Of a stretch of DNA of 64,000 nt, positions 37,275 to 45,714 are shown one piece after another. A model generated the notes under the pieces. The model did not search any database, was not told the DNA's origin, and worked only from the letters and a program-made list of their open reading frames with translations. The stretch is taken from contig WTGV01000036.1 of assembly GCA_011525295.1 (NCBI GenBank), forward strand, positions 1-64,000, in the 5' to 3' direction. The translations under genes were made by a program, and so were the position numbers. Within the stretch, counting starts at the first letter, position 1; each line of letters starts with the position of its first letter. Source of the DNA: Pseudomonadales bacterium (GTDB taxonomy: Bacteria > Pseudomonadota > Gammaproteobacteria > Pseudomonadales > Azotimanducaceae).

Positions 37275-38706
37275 GTTGAAACCATCCATATTCATCATTA
37301 AACAACCAACACAAGGCACCACTTTCGTGTCGTCCGACGAAATAATCCCTCTGTACTCGATCCTCCCACCAACCATCCTCAATACGTACCGGTCCTTGCA
37401 GAATTTCAAAGTCTTTGGATTTGACCGATAGCGGGCGCGCAAACAACCATAAGGGACGACTATTCGCCGCTATCTCGGTGCTGGGGTGGTGTGATTTCTT
37501 GTGCCTTGTACTATGATCAGAAACCGGCGACCAAGCAAATTCCGGGCGATGATCATCGTGGCTACACAACAACTCCCAGGAATCCGGACCGAGACGGGCC
37601 GTAAGTCGATCCAACAAATCTTCTGGCAAAACCGGTCTCACCTCATAACCACCCAGTAAATCCTTAGCTAAAGCCCCGGCTTTAGCTAATAACGCTACCT
37701 GCGTTGCTTCTAGCCTTAGTGATAACACCTCTTGCGGTAGCTTGCGCTCACTCAACGATAGCTCAGAGAACTCCAAAATCGCTTTGGAATCGTTCCGCGG
37801 ATAAGCAAAGCGACAAGAAATCGTTATGGTCTGTGCATCTGTAGCAGTAAATTGCCAAGTAGCTTCTACCACCCCTAGTTGTTTTGATTGCAGCCAATGC
37901 ACCATCTCGATCACGAGTTGTTCCATTGGTTTACTGAGAGATGGTTTATCCAACAATGGTTCTAAGAGATGAAGAACTGAGGTGAATTGAGTCGCTGGCG
38001 CAACATATTGCTGTGGCTCTGCAAGTTCCCCAGTCAAACGCGAGAGATACCTGAGAACATCAGAGGAGAACCGTTGCCTTAGCTCGCCGCGTGGCAAATC
38101 CAAGAGTTCGCCGAAGAAACGTATCCCCATATTGAACATGCACTCGACGTCCGTAGTTTTGAGTTCAGAATACTTCAAACTCAGTGTGCGCAAGTGTTCT
38201 AGTGACTCCGAGCGAATCGTGGTTTCTTCGGGATAGTCGGAAAATGCAATGGCACTATGTGCATGCGCAAATACCCGCGCTACAGACGGTGTATGTGCGA
38301 TACCGATTTGAGCCGTATGTCCGACTTTAACCAACGCCCGCGTAAGATGCTGAACAATGTTGTTGAGCCCCTCAAATAATTTGAGGCTACCCGAAACTTC
38401 AAGCATGAGGTCGTAAGGAGAACTCAGTACAACTCGTGGCGTGAAGCGATAAGCGATAGGCACTAGTTTTTCCAGATGTTTGCGTTCTGCCTCGCAATCC
38501 CGTCGGTAATGTAAGAGTTCGGGCACCAAACTAGTAACTGTTGCCACACTACTACCTAGCAATATCCCAGCCTCTTGGGCAGCTTCGTTCATACGAAACA
38601 CCTTCTGATCGGCTACCAACACCGCAGGCTTTCTTTTTGTAAGATCTTGGCTGTATTGCGCTATTTCTAATCCCATGAGGGGTAAGTGCACACACAACCA
38701 CAGCAT
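37258..38706 (-). CDS. imuB: ImuB, inactive Y-family polymerase subunit
   Basis: A 482-residue DinB-like (Y-family) protein of the ImuB type. In ImuB the polymerase active site is lost and the protein acts as an adaptor linking DnaE2 to the sliding clamp. That is seen here: where an active enzyme has the D-x-D motif after strand 1, the sequence is LCVHLPLMGLE, and the second acidic motif is replaced by YDLMLEVSGSLKLF. ATG 38706 overlaps the imuA stop as TAATG, which fixes the start; an upstream ATG lies inside imuA. It is the middle gene of the imuA-imuB-dnaE2 cassette. Confidence 0.94.
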   Translation of the reverse strand: MLWLCVHLPLMGLEIAQYSQDLTKRKPAVLVADQKVFRMNEAAQEAGILLGSSVATVTSLVPELLHYRRDCEAERKHLEKLVPIAYRFTPRVVLSSPYDLMLEVSGSLKLFEGLNNIVQHLTRALVKVGHTAQIGIAHTPSVARVFAHAHSAIAFSDYPEETTIRSESLEHLRTLSLKYSELKTTDVECMFNMGIRFFGELLDLPRGELRQRFSSDVLRYLSRLTGELAEPQQYVAPATQFTSVLHLLEPLLDKPSLSKPMEQLVIEMVHWLQSKQLGVVEATWQFTATDAQTITISCRFAYPRNDSKAILEFSELSLSERKLPQEVLSLRLEATQVALLAKAGALAKDLLGGYEVRPVLPEDLLDRLTARLGPDSWELLCSHDDHRPEFAWSPVSDHSTRHKKSHHPSTEIAANSRPLWLFARPLSVKSKDFEILQGPVRIEDGWWEDRVQRDYFVGRHESGALCWLFNDEYGWFQHGYFA

Positions 38707-39440
38707 TAGTGCTTTACTCCAGCTAGCGAATGTTGCTGACGCCATTGTTGCCACTGTGCGGCTATGCGCGTATTTGCAGATAACGTCCGGTACTCATATA
38801 GTTGCAACGATAAATTTGGTACGGGCCATCCGCCTTTACGTTTCAGAATGGACAAGTTCACTTGGTCCTTTGTGTGAGTTTCGGCCAGTCTTAGACTGAG
38901 TCTTAGTTCGGCTGGAGAAGATTTCACTTGGGCGTGCATGGGCCGAAAAATCGTGATCCATGCGCGCCCTTCTTTAGCTCGCGTTTGGATGCGTCGCAAT
39001 TGTTTTTCTTCAAGTTGTTGCTCATCCAACCAAACAAGTATTGCACTACAACTGCCGGATTCCAAAATTTTTTCCGTCGCCCAGAGGGCTTCGCGGTGAT
39101 TCTTCGGATGAACAAGAAAAACGCGGTTTACATCAATATCGTGGGCATTTAAAGCCGGCGCATACGGTACAAAAGGTGGATTAACCCAGGCGATCCAACG
39201 CGTCTCTTCACCCATGAGCCGACACAATCCAGGTATGAGGAGCTGTAGCTCGCCACAACCGTGTACCTCGGGCAAGATTTCAACCAGTCCATCTCGCGGC
39301 CAACCGTTACCGTAGAGTAAGCGGTCTAAAGCGGTAAACCCCGTAGGCAGATTAGTACGCCGTTGATACGCGGCGATTTCAGCTATGTCCTCAGCACGCC
39401 AGATACCTTTGTGTTTTAGGAGTGCTTGGAGCCCTGACAC
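38706..39440 (-). CDS. imuA: ImuA, RecA-like mutasome protein
   Basis: A 244-residue ImuA protein (RecA/SulA-like fold), the first gene of the damage-inducible mutagenesis cassette. The family regions LPTGFTALDRLLYGNGWPRD and LVEILPEVHGCGELQLLIP are clear, the latter where RecA has its Walker A, here degenerate. ImuA is needed for DnaE2/ImuB-dependent mutagenesis and interacts with RecA and ImuB in studied species. The likely start is GTG 39438-39440; the frame extends to 39482, but that would run into the operator palindrome. Confidence 0.9.
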   Translation of the reverse strand: MSGLQALLKHKGIWRAEDIAEIAAYQRRTNLPTGFTALDRLLYGNGWPRDGLVEILPEVHGCGELQLLIPGLCRLMGEETRWIAWVNPPFVPYAPALNAHDIDVNRVFLVHPKNHREALWATEKILESGSCSAILVWLDEQQLEEKQLRRIQTRAKEGRAWITIFRPMHAQVKSSPAELRLSLRLAETHTKDQVNLSILKRKGGWPVPNLSLQLYEYRTLSANTRIAAQWQQWRQQHSLAGVKH

Positions 39441-39456
39441 TACGATTCTGATTTTA

Positions 39457-39498
39457 TGTACATATGTGTACTTTAAGTACACATATGTACAGTGTCAA
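39457..39498 (-). promoter_or_regulatory. imuA promoter with overlapping SOS-type operator (perfect 17-bp inverted repeat)
   Basis: Upstream of imuA, TGTACATATGTGTACTT (17 bases) and its exact reverse complement flank a single base, spanning 39457-39491. On the minus strand a perfect -35 TTGACA lies at 39498-39493, and 17 bp further is TAAAGT (39475-39470) as a possible -10, so the palindrome fills the core promoter. This is the layout of a LexA-repressed SOS promoter. The half-sites contain GTAC repeats spaced N6-N5-N6, unlike the classical E. coli CTGT-N8-ACAG box, so the repressor is inferred from gene content and not from the motif itself. Confidence 0.75.
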
Positions 39499-39983
39499 GA
39501 GTTTAACAGTACTTTTTTACAAAATTCGAGAATGAATGACGCCAAAACGGCAAGATCGTGAAAATTGAAGCGTACAAGTTGTATGTGATTACCGAGAAAA
39601 CTACGCAGTCCCGGAGGACACTAACTAGTAAAATCTATTTATCTGATAAACGTAGAAGACAGTCGACCTAAAAGCTCCACTCCTCAAAATTTTAGAAATA
39701 ACTCGTACATACTCTTGATAGCGTGAATATGCTTCTAAGGTATGGATTTGGATCGATCCAAAAATATTTGCCGTCCAAAGTCCAAACTCAACGTCTGACA
39801 CGGGAAAAGCACTCGATGAGAGGCCAAACAGTGCAGCTGGTTGATCGAAATTGATCAAAACAGTGTTCTCTAAAGTGTGCTCAGACTCAATCGGTGCAGA
39901 ATCTGTACAGATTCGTTCGAAGAGGTTTATTTAAGGAACGTAAACTGAGCAAGTGTATCGAATCGTCCTCGATCGGACTCTCA
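39499..39983. other. Intergenic region between imuA and the PIN-domain gene
   Basis: About 485 bp of AT-rich sequence between the divergently read start of imuA and the 3' end of the PIN-domain gene. A 77-codon frame on the minus strand (39625-39858) has no ribosome binding site and no domain-like composition; I do not consider it a gene. No RNA gene or repeat was seen apart from the imuA operator at its left edge. Confidence 0.5.
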
Positions 39984-41507
39984 TTAAGTACCTTTCAGTA
40001 TACTTTCGCCACATTTATCGATCATGGTTTTTGCATCTTCAAACAGCGAGTAAACTTCCATGGTTTTACTAACAGGTACCGTCACACTTTCTGGACTTGT
40101 TAGGTTTTCCGCATGAACTGTACAAATAACAGCCGCTTGTACATCTCCGTCCTGACAAAACACTACCTCTAATTCAAAGAGTTCTTCATCATCTTGGTGA
40201 CGGTAAAGATCACAAGTCAAAGAACCACGACTGACCAGTTCGTTAGGCTCCCACTCGTCATAGTAGAATGCCTCCTTATCATGCTTCGGGACGTTGAAAG
40301 AAGGAATACTTCTTAAGATAGGTTCTACAGAGACATCCGTCACTTCGGCGATATTTCTTTTAAACGGGTCTCGAAAAAAATCTTTCTCTGGGGTAAATAG
40401 TAAATTGTGTCTAGACGGTGTAGACTTCACCTGAGACCTGTCCACTTTACGTCTAACCCTAGGAGGACTAGGCGGCCGAGGAATTGAAGGTAAAATTCTT
40501 CTTGAAGACTCAGTTTCAACTTCAAGATTTCCGTTTTCAGCACTTGAGTCCGTCAAATCGCGCCGAAGACGAATGTTTCCTTTGGCATAAAAAGTGATCC
40601 TTGTTGAAATTGCTGGTCGTGCTCCTTCATTTTTAACGCGCCAAACAAGTCCCAGGGAAGATTCGGTGTAATTTCGTTTATCGTGCAAATTCTCAAGAAT
40701 AGATCGACATTCGGACACCCAATTAGGGTACGATTCGGATCTGTATTTTGCCACTTCGTCCAGATCAGGTGGCTCAAAATACACTCGCGTCCCGTCTTTC
40801 AGTTCTTCTTCCTTGGGCAAATCAAATTCAGTCTCTAAAGGATGTTTCGATTGAAGACTAGCTATCAGCGTATTGATCTCCACAACACTAAGAGGAAGTG
40901 CTTTCTTTTGAGAGTAATGCATGTTTCCCGACTCTTGGGTCATACATTTGAGTACGATGCATGGTTCTTGAGCCTTGTATGTAGCAAGTTCCGATTCCAA
41001 TTCTTTAATCCGCTTTTCTTCGTTAGTCTGTTCTGGTGGTCGCTTCCAATTCTCGTTGATCAAACTATATTGAATACCCAATGTGAGTGCAGTTGACGCT
41101 GCGACAGCGTCGTCTGTCAAGAAGCTCACCGGATGATCGTGGTAATCTTTTGCCACTGTAGAGACAATACCAACCAGACGATCATCATTTGACTCGTAAT
41201 CCAAGTCCTTTTCAAAGTCAGAATCAGGCTTAACTGTCGTCGCAAGCCTGATAGTGACTCTAGGTGCACCTTCGCAGACTAAGGTCTCCAAGACGCATGA
41301 TTCGAGCATTTGTCTAATTCGTTTCGAGATGCTCAATGCACGTTTTCGCGTTCTACTTCTCAACCGTTTGTGTTTGTCTATTTCGCTAATCACTGGCTGC
41401 GTTAGCACGATGACGATAGGGTCTAAACCAAGATCGGCCCATGGTATTTCTTCTAAGCGCTTACACTCTAAGAAAAGGTTCGTATCGGCTACATAAATTT
41501 GATCCAT
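39984..41507 (-). CDS. PIN-domain protein with a long uncharacterised C-terminal region
   Basis: A 507-residue protein whose first ~150 residues form a PIN (PilT N-terminus) nuclease domain. Candidate metal-binding acids are D8 (VADTNLFLE), E42/D44 (PVISEIDKHK), D108/D109 (YESNDDRL) and D132/D133 (SFLTDDAVA), the full quartet expected of an active RNase. A coiled segment (~158-175) follows, then a region with beta-sandwich-like strands (NEGARPAISTRITFYAKG and near the end VQAAVICTVHAENLTSPESV) separated by a Pro/Arg-rich linker (PSIPRPPSPPRVRRK). ATG 41507 has AGGTGA just upstream. There is no antitoxin-like neighbour. It is not a VapC toxin in size; function unknown. Confidence 0.78.
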   Translation of the reverse strand: MDQIYVADTNLFLECKRLEEIPWADLGLDPIVIVLTQPVISEIDKHKRLRSRTRKRALSISKRIRQMLESCVLETLVCEGAPRVTIRLATTVKPDSDFEKDLDYESNDDRLVGIVSTVAKDYHDHPVSFLTDDAVAASTALTLGIQYSLINENWKRPPEQTNEEKRIKELESELATYKAQEPCIVLKCMTQESGNMHYSQKKALPLSVVEINTLIASLQSKHPLETEFDLPKEEELKDGTRVYFEPPDLDEVAKYRSESYPNWVSECRSILENLHDKRNYTESSLGLVWRVKNEGARPAISTRITFYAKGNIRLRRDLTDSSAENGNLEVETESSRRILPSIPRPPSPPRVRRKVDRSQVKSTPSRHNLLFTPEKDFFRDPFKRNIAEVTDVSVEPILRSIPSFNVPKHDKEAFYYDEWEPNELVSRGSLTCDLYRHQDDEELFELEVVFCQDGDVQAAVICTVHAENLTSPESVTVPVSKTMEVYSLFEDAKTMIDKCGESILKGT

Positions 41508-41895
41508 CTGAACATCACCTTATCAGCCTGGGAAGATTGAGAATACTGTTCAGGATTTTCGTAAATATCGAGTCAATCGAGAACAAGCAAAGGCTTTTTT
41601 GTCTCCTAGTGTGAAAACAAAACAGACGTAATGAAATTTTGTTTTCGCCCTGAGTAAAGCAGTTAGATTTGTAGACTAATCAAAAAGCAACGAAATTGTA
41701 CTCGTAGTCTCGCACTCTTTCAGTGGCACAGGATTCAATGAATTTCCTTCAACAAGGATACCACAATGGCGTTAAGCTAATGTTGGTATCAGGTATTTGG
41801 AACGCTAACGAATTACTTAGTCGTGGATTCCAATGGTCAGTTGCTAGTCAATGTACGACAACATTCTGGAACCTAAGTTATCTCAGAGTATCGAA
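41508..41895. other. Intergenic region with a 10-bp inverted repeat
   Basis: This 388-bp spacer lies downstream of moaE and upstream of the PIN-domain gene, both on the minus strand. GAAAACAAAA at 41613-41622 and TTTTGTTTTC at 41637-41646 form a perfect 10-bp stem with a 14-base loop, about 106 bp upstream of the PIN gene start. It could be a weak terminator for moaCDE or an operator. A plus-strand frame at 41723-42079 runs into moaE and is spurious. Confidence 0.4.
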
Positions 41896-42354
41896 CTATT
41901 CTTGCCACTCCCGACTTCGGCTTATATCATCCAACGTTGACTCAATCCACACAGACTCTTCGTCGCTAGTCTCCTTTTTCCAAAAAACTGCTTCGGTTTT
42001 AAGTAAGTCCATAACAAACTCGCACGCAGCAAAAGCGTCAGCACGATGTGCTGATGCAACTATTACCAATACGATTTGATCTTCAGGCGGTAATTCACCG
42101 ACTCGATGAATTACTACTACATCAAGCAACGACCATCGTTTCTGCGCTTTCAAAACGATTTGTTCAATACTTGCTTCAGTCATTCCTGGGTAATGCTCTA
42201 GGTACAAACTCGATACATTTCCTGTCTCGGACCGTTCGCGTACTAGCCCAATGAACGAGACGACTGCGCCCGCCTTCCCTCCTAATCGTTCACGACAAGC
42301 ATTCCACTCATCGTGAACCGAAAAATCTTTTTCTTGAACACGAATGGAATGCAT
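41896..42354 (-). CDS. moaE: Molybdopterin synthase catalytic subunit
   Basis: A 152-residue MoaE that, with MoaD, adds the two dithiolene sulfurs to cyclic pyranopterin monophosphate. The catalytic region is complete: SAHRADAF with H103/R104, K119 in LLKTEAVFWKKE and the following Lys pair 126-127. It is the last gene of moaCDE, 3 bp after moaD. The C-terminal tail ends SREWQE. Confidence 0.95.
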   Translation of the reverse strand: MHSIRVQEKDFSVHDEWNACRERLGGKAGAVVSFIGLVRERSETGNVSSLYLEHYPGMTEASIEQIVLKAQKRWSLLDVVVIHRVGELPPEDQIVLVIVASAHRADAFAACEFVMDLLKTEAVFWKKETSDEESVWIESTLDDISRSREWQE

Positions 42355-42357
42355 ACC

Positions 42358-42624
42358 CTAGCCTCCAGTAATCTGTGGAAAAATAGCTACTTCATCGTCT
42401 TGAATGATCACATGATCAAACTCAACAATTTGCTGGTTTACCGCGACACATACCTGTCGGATATCTATCAATGGATTGTCTCTTCCGTGAGTGTCGTGAA
42501 TTTTTTTCAACAACATTTCTACCGTAGATTTGACCGGTACAGTTAGACTAATCTGGGATGTTCCTAATGACTCTTTCAGAGACGCGAAAAGCTTGACCTG
42601 GATGGTGATCGATCGAGTTGTCAT
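42358..42624 (-). CDS. moaD: Molybdopterin synthase sulfur carrier subunit
   Basis: An 88-residue ubiquitin-like MoaD ending in the required Gly-Gly (FPQITGG), which is thiocarboxylated and donates sulfur to MoaE. The beta-grasp start TIQVKLFASLKESLG is typical. I chose ATG 42624 because it overlaps the moaC stop as ATGA; an in-frame TTG at 42633 adds three residues. Confidence 0.93.
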   Translation of the reverse strand: MTTRSITIQVKLFASLKESLGTSQISLTVPVKSTVEMLLKKIHDTHGRDNPLIDIRQVCVAVNQQIVEFDHVIIQDDEVAIFPQITGG

Positions 42625-43091
42625 CTCTGCCAATCGCCTGACTTTCCACCTTGCTTAGAAATCAAAGCGATGTTCTCGATCGTTACGCTCTTCTCGACCG
42701 CTTTCACCATGTCATAGATTGTTAAACTAGCTACACTCACTGCCGTTAGTGCTTCCATCTCAACGCCCGTCTGCGCTCGTACTTGACAACTTGCACGAAC
42801 TTGAAGACAATCGGATTGAAGTCTCGTAAAGGATATTTCGACGTTTGTTAGTGGAAGTGGATGACAAAGTGGAATGAGTTCGCTTGTACGTTTACAAGCT
42901 TGAATACCGGCAATCCTAGCAGTTGAAAAGACTTCGCCTTTAGGTAGGGTACCAGACATCACCAAATCCAGTGTCTCTGGTCGCATAATGATTCGAGCTT
43001 CCGCTTCGGCGGTCCGAACCGTCACTTCTTTTTCACTTATATCTACCATTCTTGCCTCACCCGAAGCAGTTAAATGAGTCAATTTTGACAC
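42621..43091 (-). CDS. moaC: Cyclic pyranopterin monophosphate synthase
   Basis: A 156-residue MoaC that closes the pyranopterin ring in molybdenum cofactor synthesis. Family motifs are seen in order: GEARMVDISEK at the N terminus, GKxxxTARIAGI-like EVFSTARIAGIQACKRTSEL, IPLCHPLPLTNV, TGVEMEALTAVSVASLTIYD and the closing KQGGKSGDW. It is the first gene of moaCDE; moaA and moaB are not in the window. Confidence 0.96.
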   Translation of the reverse strand: MSKLTHLTASGEARMVDISEKEVTVRTAEAEARIIMRPETLDLVMSGTLPKGEVFSTARIAGIQACKRTSELIPLCHPLPLTNVEISFTRLQSDCLQVRASCQVRAQTGVEMEALTAVSVASLTIYDMVKAVEKSVTIENIALISKQGGKSGDWQR

Positions 43092-43268
43092 AGCATTCTT
43101 ACCTGACTATTCAACTTAGACAATAATACACGTCACCAAGTTGGTTCTTTCGCGTGCACACATGAATCGCGATTGCAGTCAACTAATCGGGATTCTTGAC
43201 CGTCTTCGTCGAAGATCAACGATTGAACGTGGTGTTAATTTAGTCTATCATTCGAGAATCTGGAAGTT

Positions 43269-44258
43269 TTAATCTTGCCCTAGGGCTCTAATCGCGTCAA
43301 TGCTCTCGTACAGATACGATTGCCTAACTGCTTCTTCCTCACACTCGACGTACGAGAATTTCGACTGAACAGTCAAATTTGGTCGAAAAGTCAACCAAAT
43401 TCGCCCTTTCATAGTCTGGTCCATACTGACTAATACGTTCCTATCGCTGATCGCGTCATTTTCAAACTTGTAAGTAATACTCAGTTCTCGTAGGCTAATT
43501 CCCCTGTACACCCTGACCGACTCTGGTAAATAAAGTGTTAGTGAAGTTACACGTTTCGTCTCAAGATTTACAGTGAAATCGACTTTCAAGTCTTCACGGT
43601 CCACGATATTGTTTTCCGCGACGCTGGCGATCAACAACCTAGAGGGAAGTCCGGAGTATTGAGCAGTGGTATCGGAGCGACTTTGGAGTTGAATCGAGCT
43701 AAGGTCTATCGGCACGACTTTCGACAAGACTTGAGCCTCACTGAACGGATATGGGTATTCCGCTACATCGGAATACTGTTTTTGCCACCCACTCTGAGTC
43801 TGCTCATTATCTCGAGATTCCAATAAGTCCTTATATCCATGCGTTGGGTGATATCGTACATTCCTGTCGGGAGCCCATCTCACGAGAAACGCTCGGAGCT
43901 TGGCACGAGTAGTTTCGTCGATTACACACGAGTGATGAACCTCAACACCACTATAGCGCAATGCTTCGTCTAATAGGTCTTGGTCTTCTTTTGCCAAATG
44001 ATCCAAGCTAAATTCTTTATCGGCAATGGATCGAAGTGTCGCCTTTTGCTGTTTGTTCGCACGATGAAAAGTAGATGGTTCGTTGAACGAAAACGATTTT
44101 TGAACCCGCTTCACGTACGTAAAGTTTACTGTCGTTTGGGCACAGGATACAAGCGTCAGACTGAGTATTACAACACTCAGGAAGACTAATATACCGGAAC
44201 ATCCAACTTCGAACTCATCGTATTTGAGGCAGCGAGCATTAGTTTGTCGTCTAAACAT
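43269..44258 (-). CDS. Putative lipoprotein of unknown function
   Basis: A 329-residue protein with a hydrophobic export segment (GILVFLSVVILSLTLVSC, about residues 22-39) ending in a lipobox-like L-V-S-C, so the mature protein probably starts at Cys39 and is lipid-anchored. The rest is mixed alpha/beta with no recognised domain: a helical, charged part up to ~150 and a beta-rich C-terminal half (TVNLETKRVTSLTLYLPESV). The N-terminal region before the hydrophobic segment is long for a signal peptide; a shorter start is possible. No neighbour suggests a role. Confidence 0.65.
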   Translation of the reverse strand: MFRRQTNARCLKYDEFEVGCSGILVFLSVVILSLTLVSCAQTTVNFTYVKRVQKSFSFNEPSTFHRANKQQKATLRSIADKEFSLDHLAKEDQDLLDEALRYSGVEVHHSCVIDETTRAKLRAFLVRWAPDRNVRYHPTHGYKDLLESRDNEQTQSGWQKQYSDVAEYPYPFSEAQVLSKVVPIDLSSIQLQSRSDTTAQYSGLPSRLLIASVAENNIVDREDLKVDFTVNLETKRVTSLTLYLPESVRVYRGISLRELSITYKFENDAISDRNVLVSMDQTMKGRIWLTFRPNLTVQSKFSYVECEEEAVRQSYLYESIDAIRALGQD

Positions 44259-44625
44259 CTCCAGATTAGTCTCCTATATAGAGCGGTGTTGCAAGAACAA
44301 TAGTCTCTCATGTTCCATCGGCTCAAATCCGGTAATATTCTAGCAGAATACTCTACACTTCATGTGTCCACAAGGACTAATGATTGCTGCGGGCTACTGC
44401 TCCTTCGAAAACTCATTTACACATAACACGCCAATTTGCCATGTTGCTATACTTCAAACTTGCCATATTCTCTTCGTGTTGTACGTGCAAACTCAAGATA
44501 GGTCGTGAATTGTTCGCAGGATGTGCTGTCACGCTACGTATATTGATATTTCTCTGTGTTCTAGCACAACTCAGACCTACAAAATACAAGAACCTCTACT
44601 AATCTAATTATTTAGCAAATATCCA
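44259..44625. other. Intergenic region between the lipoprotein gene and mnmA
   Basis: A 367-bp divergent spacer that should contain the promoters of the lipoprotein gene and of mnmA. A 72-codon plus-strand frame at 44384-44602 is Cys/Leu-rich without a ribosome binding site or homology that I recognise, and I treat it as chance. No clear promoter boxes, RNA genes or repeats were found. Confidence 0.45.
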
Positions 44626-45714
44626 ATGAGAAGGACAAAAGTCATACTCGGATTGTCTGGCGGTGTGGACTCTGCTGTGGCTGCAAAGCTTCTACTTGAG
44701 CAAGGTTATGAGGTGGTTGGAGTGTTCATGAAGAATTGGGACGAAGACGATGGAACCGAGTATTGCACTGCGGAAGCAGATTTTTCAGACGCTCAAGCAA
44801 TTGCAGACAAATTGAAATTTCCCTTAGAACCGATAAACTTCGCTCACGAATACTGGGAACGAGTATTCACTCAGTTTCTAACACAGTACAACCATGGATG
44901 GACGCCTAATCCTGATGTGTTGTGTAATCGGGAAATAAAATTTGGCTTGTTTCTCGAATACGCGAACGCTCAAGGAGTTGAACTAATCGCAACCGGCCAC
45001 TATGCGAGGGCTGAGACTCAAGATGGAGAATTTTCGTTGCACCGAGGCTCGGATTTGCAGAAGGATCAAACTTATTTCCTGAGTGGCGTACCTCGTTCAA
45101 AACTCTCTCGCTGTCTGTTTCCTCTTGCCGAGTTGACGAAGACAGAGGTTCGAAAAATCGCACAGGACATTGGGATTTCGGTACACGACAAAAAAGATAG
45201 TACGGGTATTTGTTTCATTGGAGAACGCCGTTTTAAGGACTTTTTGGCGCGCTACGTCAAGCAAGAAAAAGGTGAGATAGTCGATACAAACAATCGGGTA
45301 GTGGGAGAGCATATCGGCCTCCCCTACTACACCCTAGGACAACGTACTGGACTGGGTATCGGTGGGCGACGCGAAGGTGTCGAAGCGCCGTGGTATGTCA
45401 TGCAAAAGAACCAAAAAACAAATCAGATTGTCGTCACGCAGCATGACTCTGATTTACTCAATGATGAGCTAGAAGCTGATAGTATGAACTGGTTAGTAGA
45501 CGAACCGCAAGAAATTGCGGAATGCGAAGCCATGGTACGTTATCGTCAATCTCCTCAGCCTTGCTTCATTACATTCAAGGACAATCACGTTCATGTACGT
45601 TTCAAGTCGCCTCAACGTGCGATTACACCCGGACAATATGCAGTGTTTTACCAAGACACACTCTGTCTTGGTTCAGCCTTAATTAACAGAGTATTTCCTG
45701 CTAATGACAAGTAG
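44626..45714 (+). CDS. mnmA: tRNA-specific 2-thiouridylase
   Basis: A 362-residue MnmA that thiolates U34 in tRNAs for Lys, Glu and Gln, using sulfur relayed by Tus/IscS-type donors. The PP-loop SGGVDS is at residues 11-16; the two catalytic cysteines are C100 (PDVLCNREIKFG) and C196 (TGICFIGERRF). The C-terminal domain is complete. Its stop lies inside the start of purB (11-bp overlap). The mnmA-purB adjacency is a gammaproteobacterial arrangement, normally with hflD between; here hflD is missing. Confidence 0.97.
   Translation: MRRTKVILGLSGGVDSAVAAKLLLEQGYEVVGVFMKNWDEDDGTEYCTAEADFSDAQAIADKLKFPLEPINFAHEYWERVFTQFLTQYNHGWTPNPDVLCNREIKFGLFLEYANAQGVELIATGHYARAETQDGEFSLHRGSDLQKDQTYFLSGVPRSKLSRCLFPLAELTKTEVRKIAQDIGISVHDKKDSTGICFIGERRFKDFLARYVKQEKGEIVDTNNRVVGEHIGLPYYTLGQRTGLGIGGRREGVEAPWYVMQKNQKTNQIVVTQHDSDLLNDELEADSMNWLVDEPQEIAECEAMVRYRQSPQPCFITFKDNHVHVRFKSPQRAITPGQYAVFYQDTLCLGSALINRVFPANDK

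Noticed and set aside
39625-39858. 77-codon minus-strand frame between imuA and the PIN-domain gene
   Set aside because: No ribosome binding site, no signal or domain-like composition, and it lies in AT-rich spacer; probably chance.
39984-41507. VapC toxin of a VapBC toxin-antitoxin system
   Set aside because: The protein is 507 residues, far longer than VapC, and no small antitoxin gene lies next to it.
41723-42079. 118-codon plus-strand frame overlapping moaE
   Set aside because: Half of it is antisense to the well-supported moaE gene; no independent support.
43092-43268. Moco riboswitch upstream of moaC
   Set aside because: I looked for an extended paired leader before moaC, but the 177-bp spacer shows no convincing stems or conserved core.
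44384-44602. 72-codon plus-strand frame upstream of mnmA
   Set aside because: Cys-rich, no ribosome binding site, overlaps the promoter region; no recognisable family.
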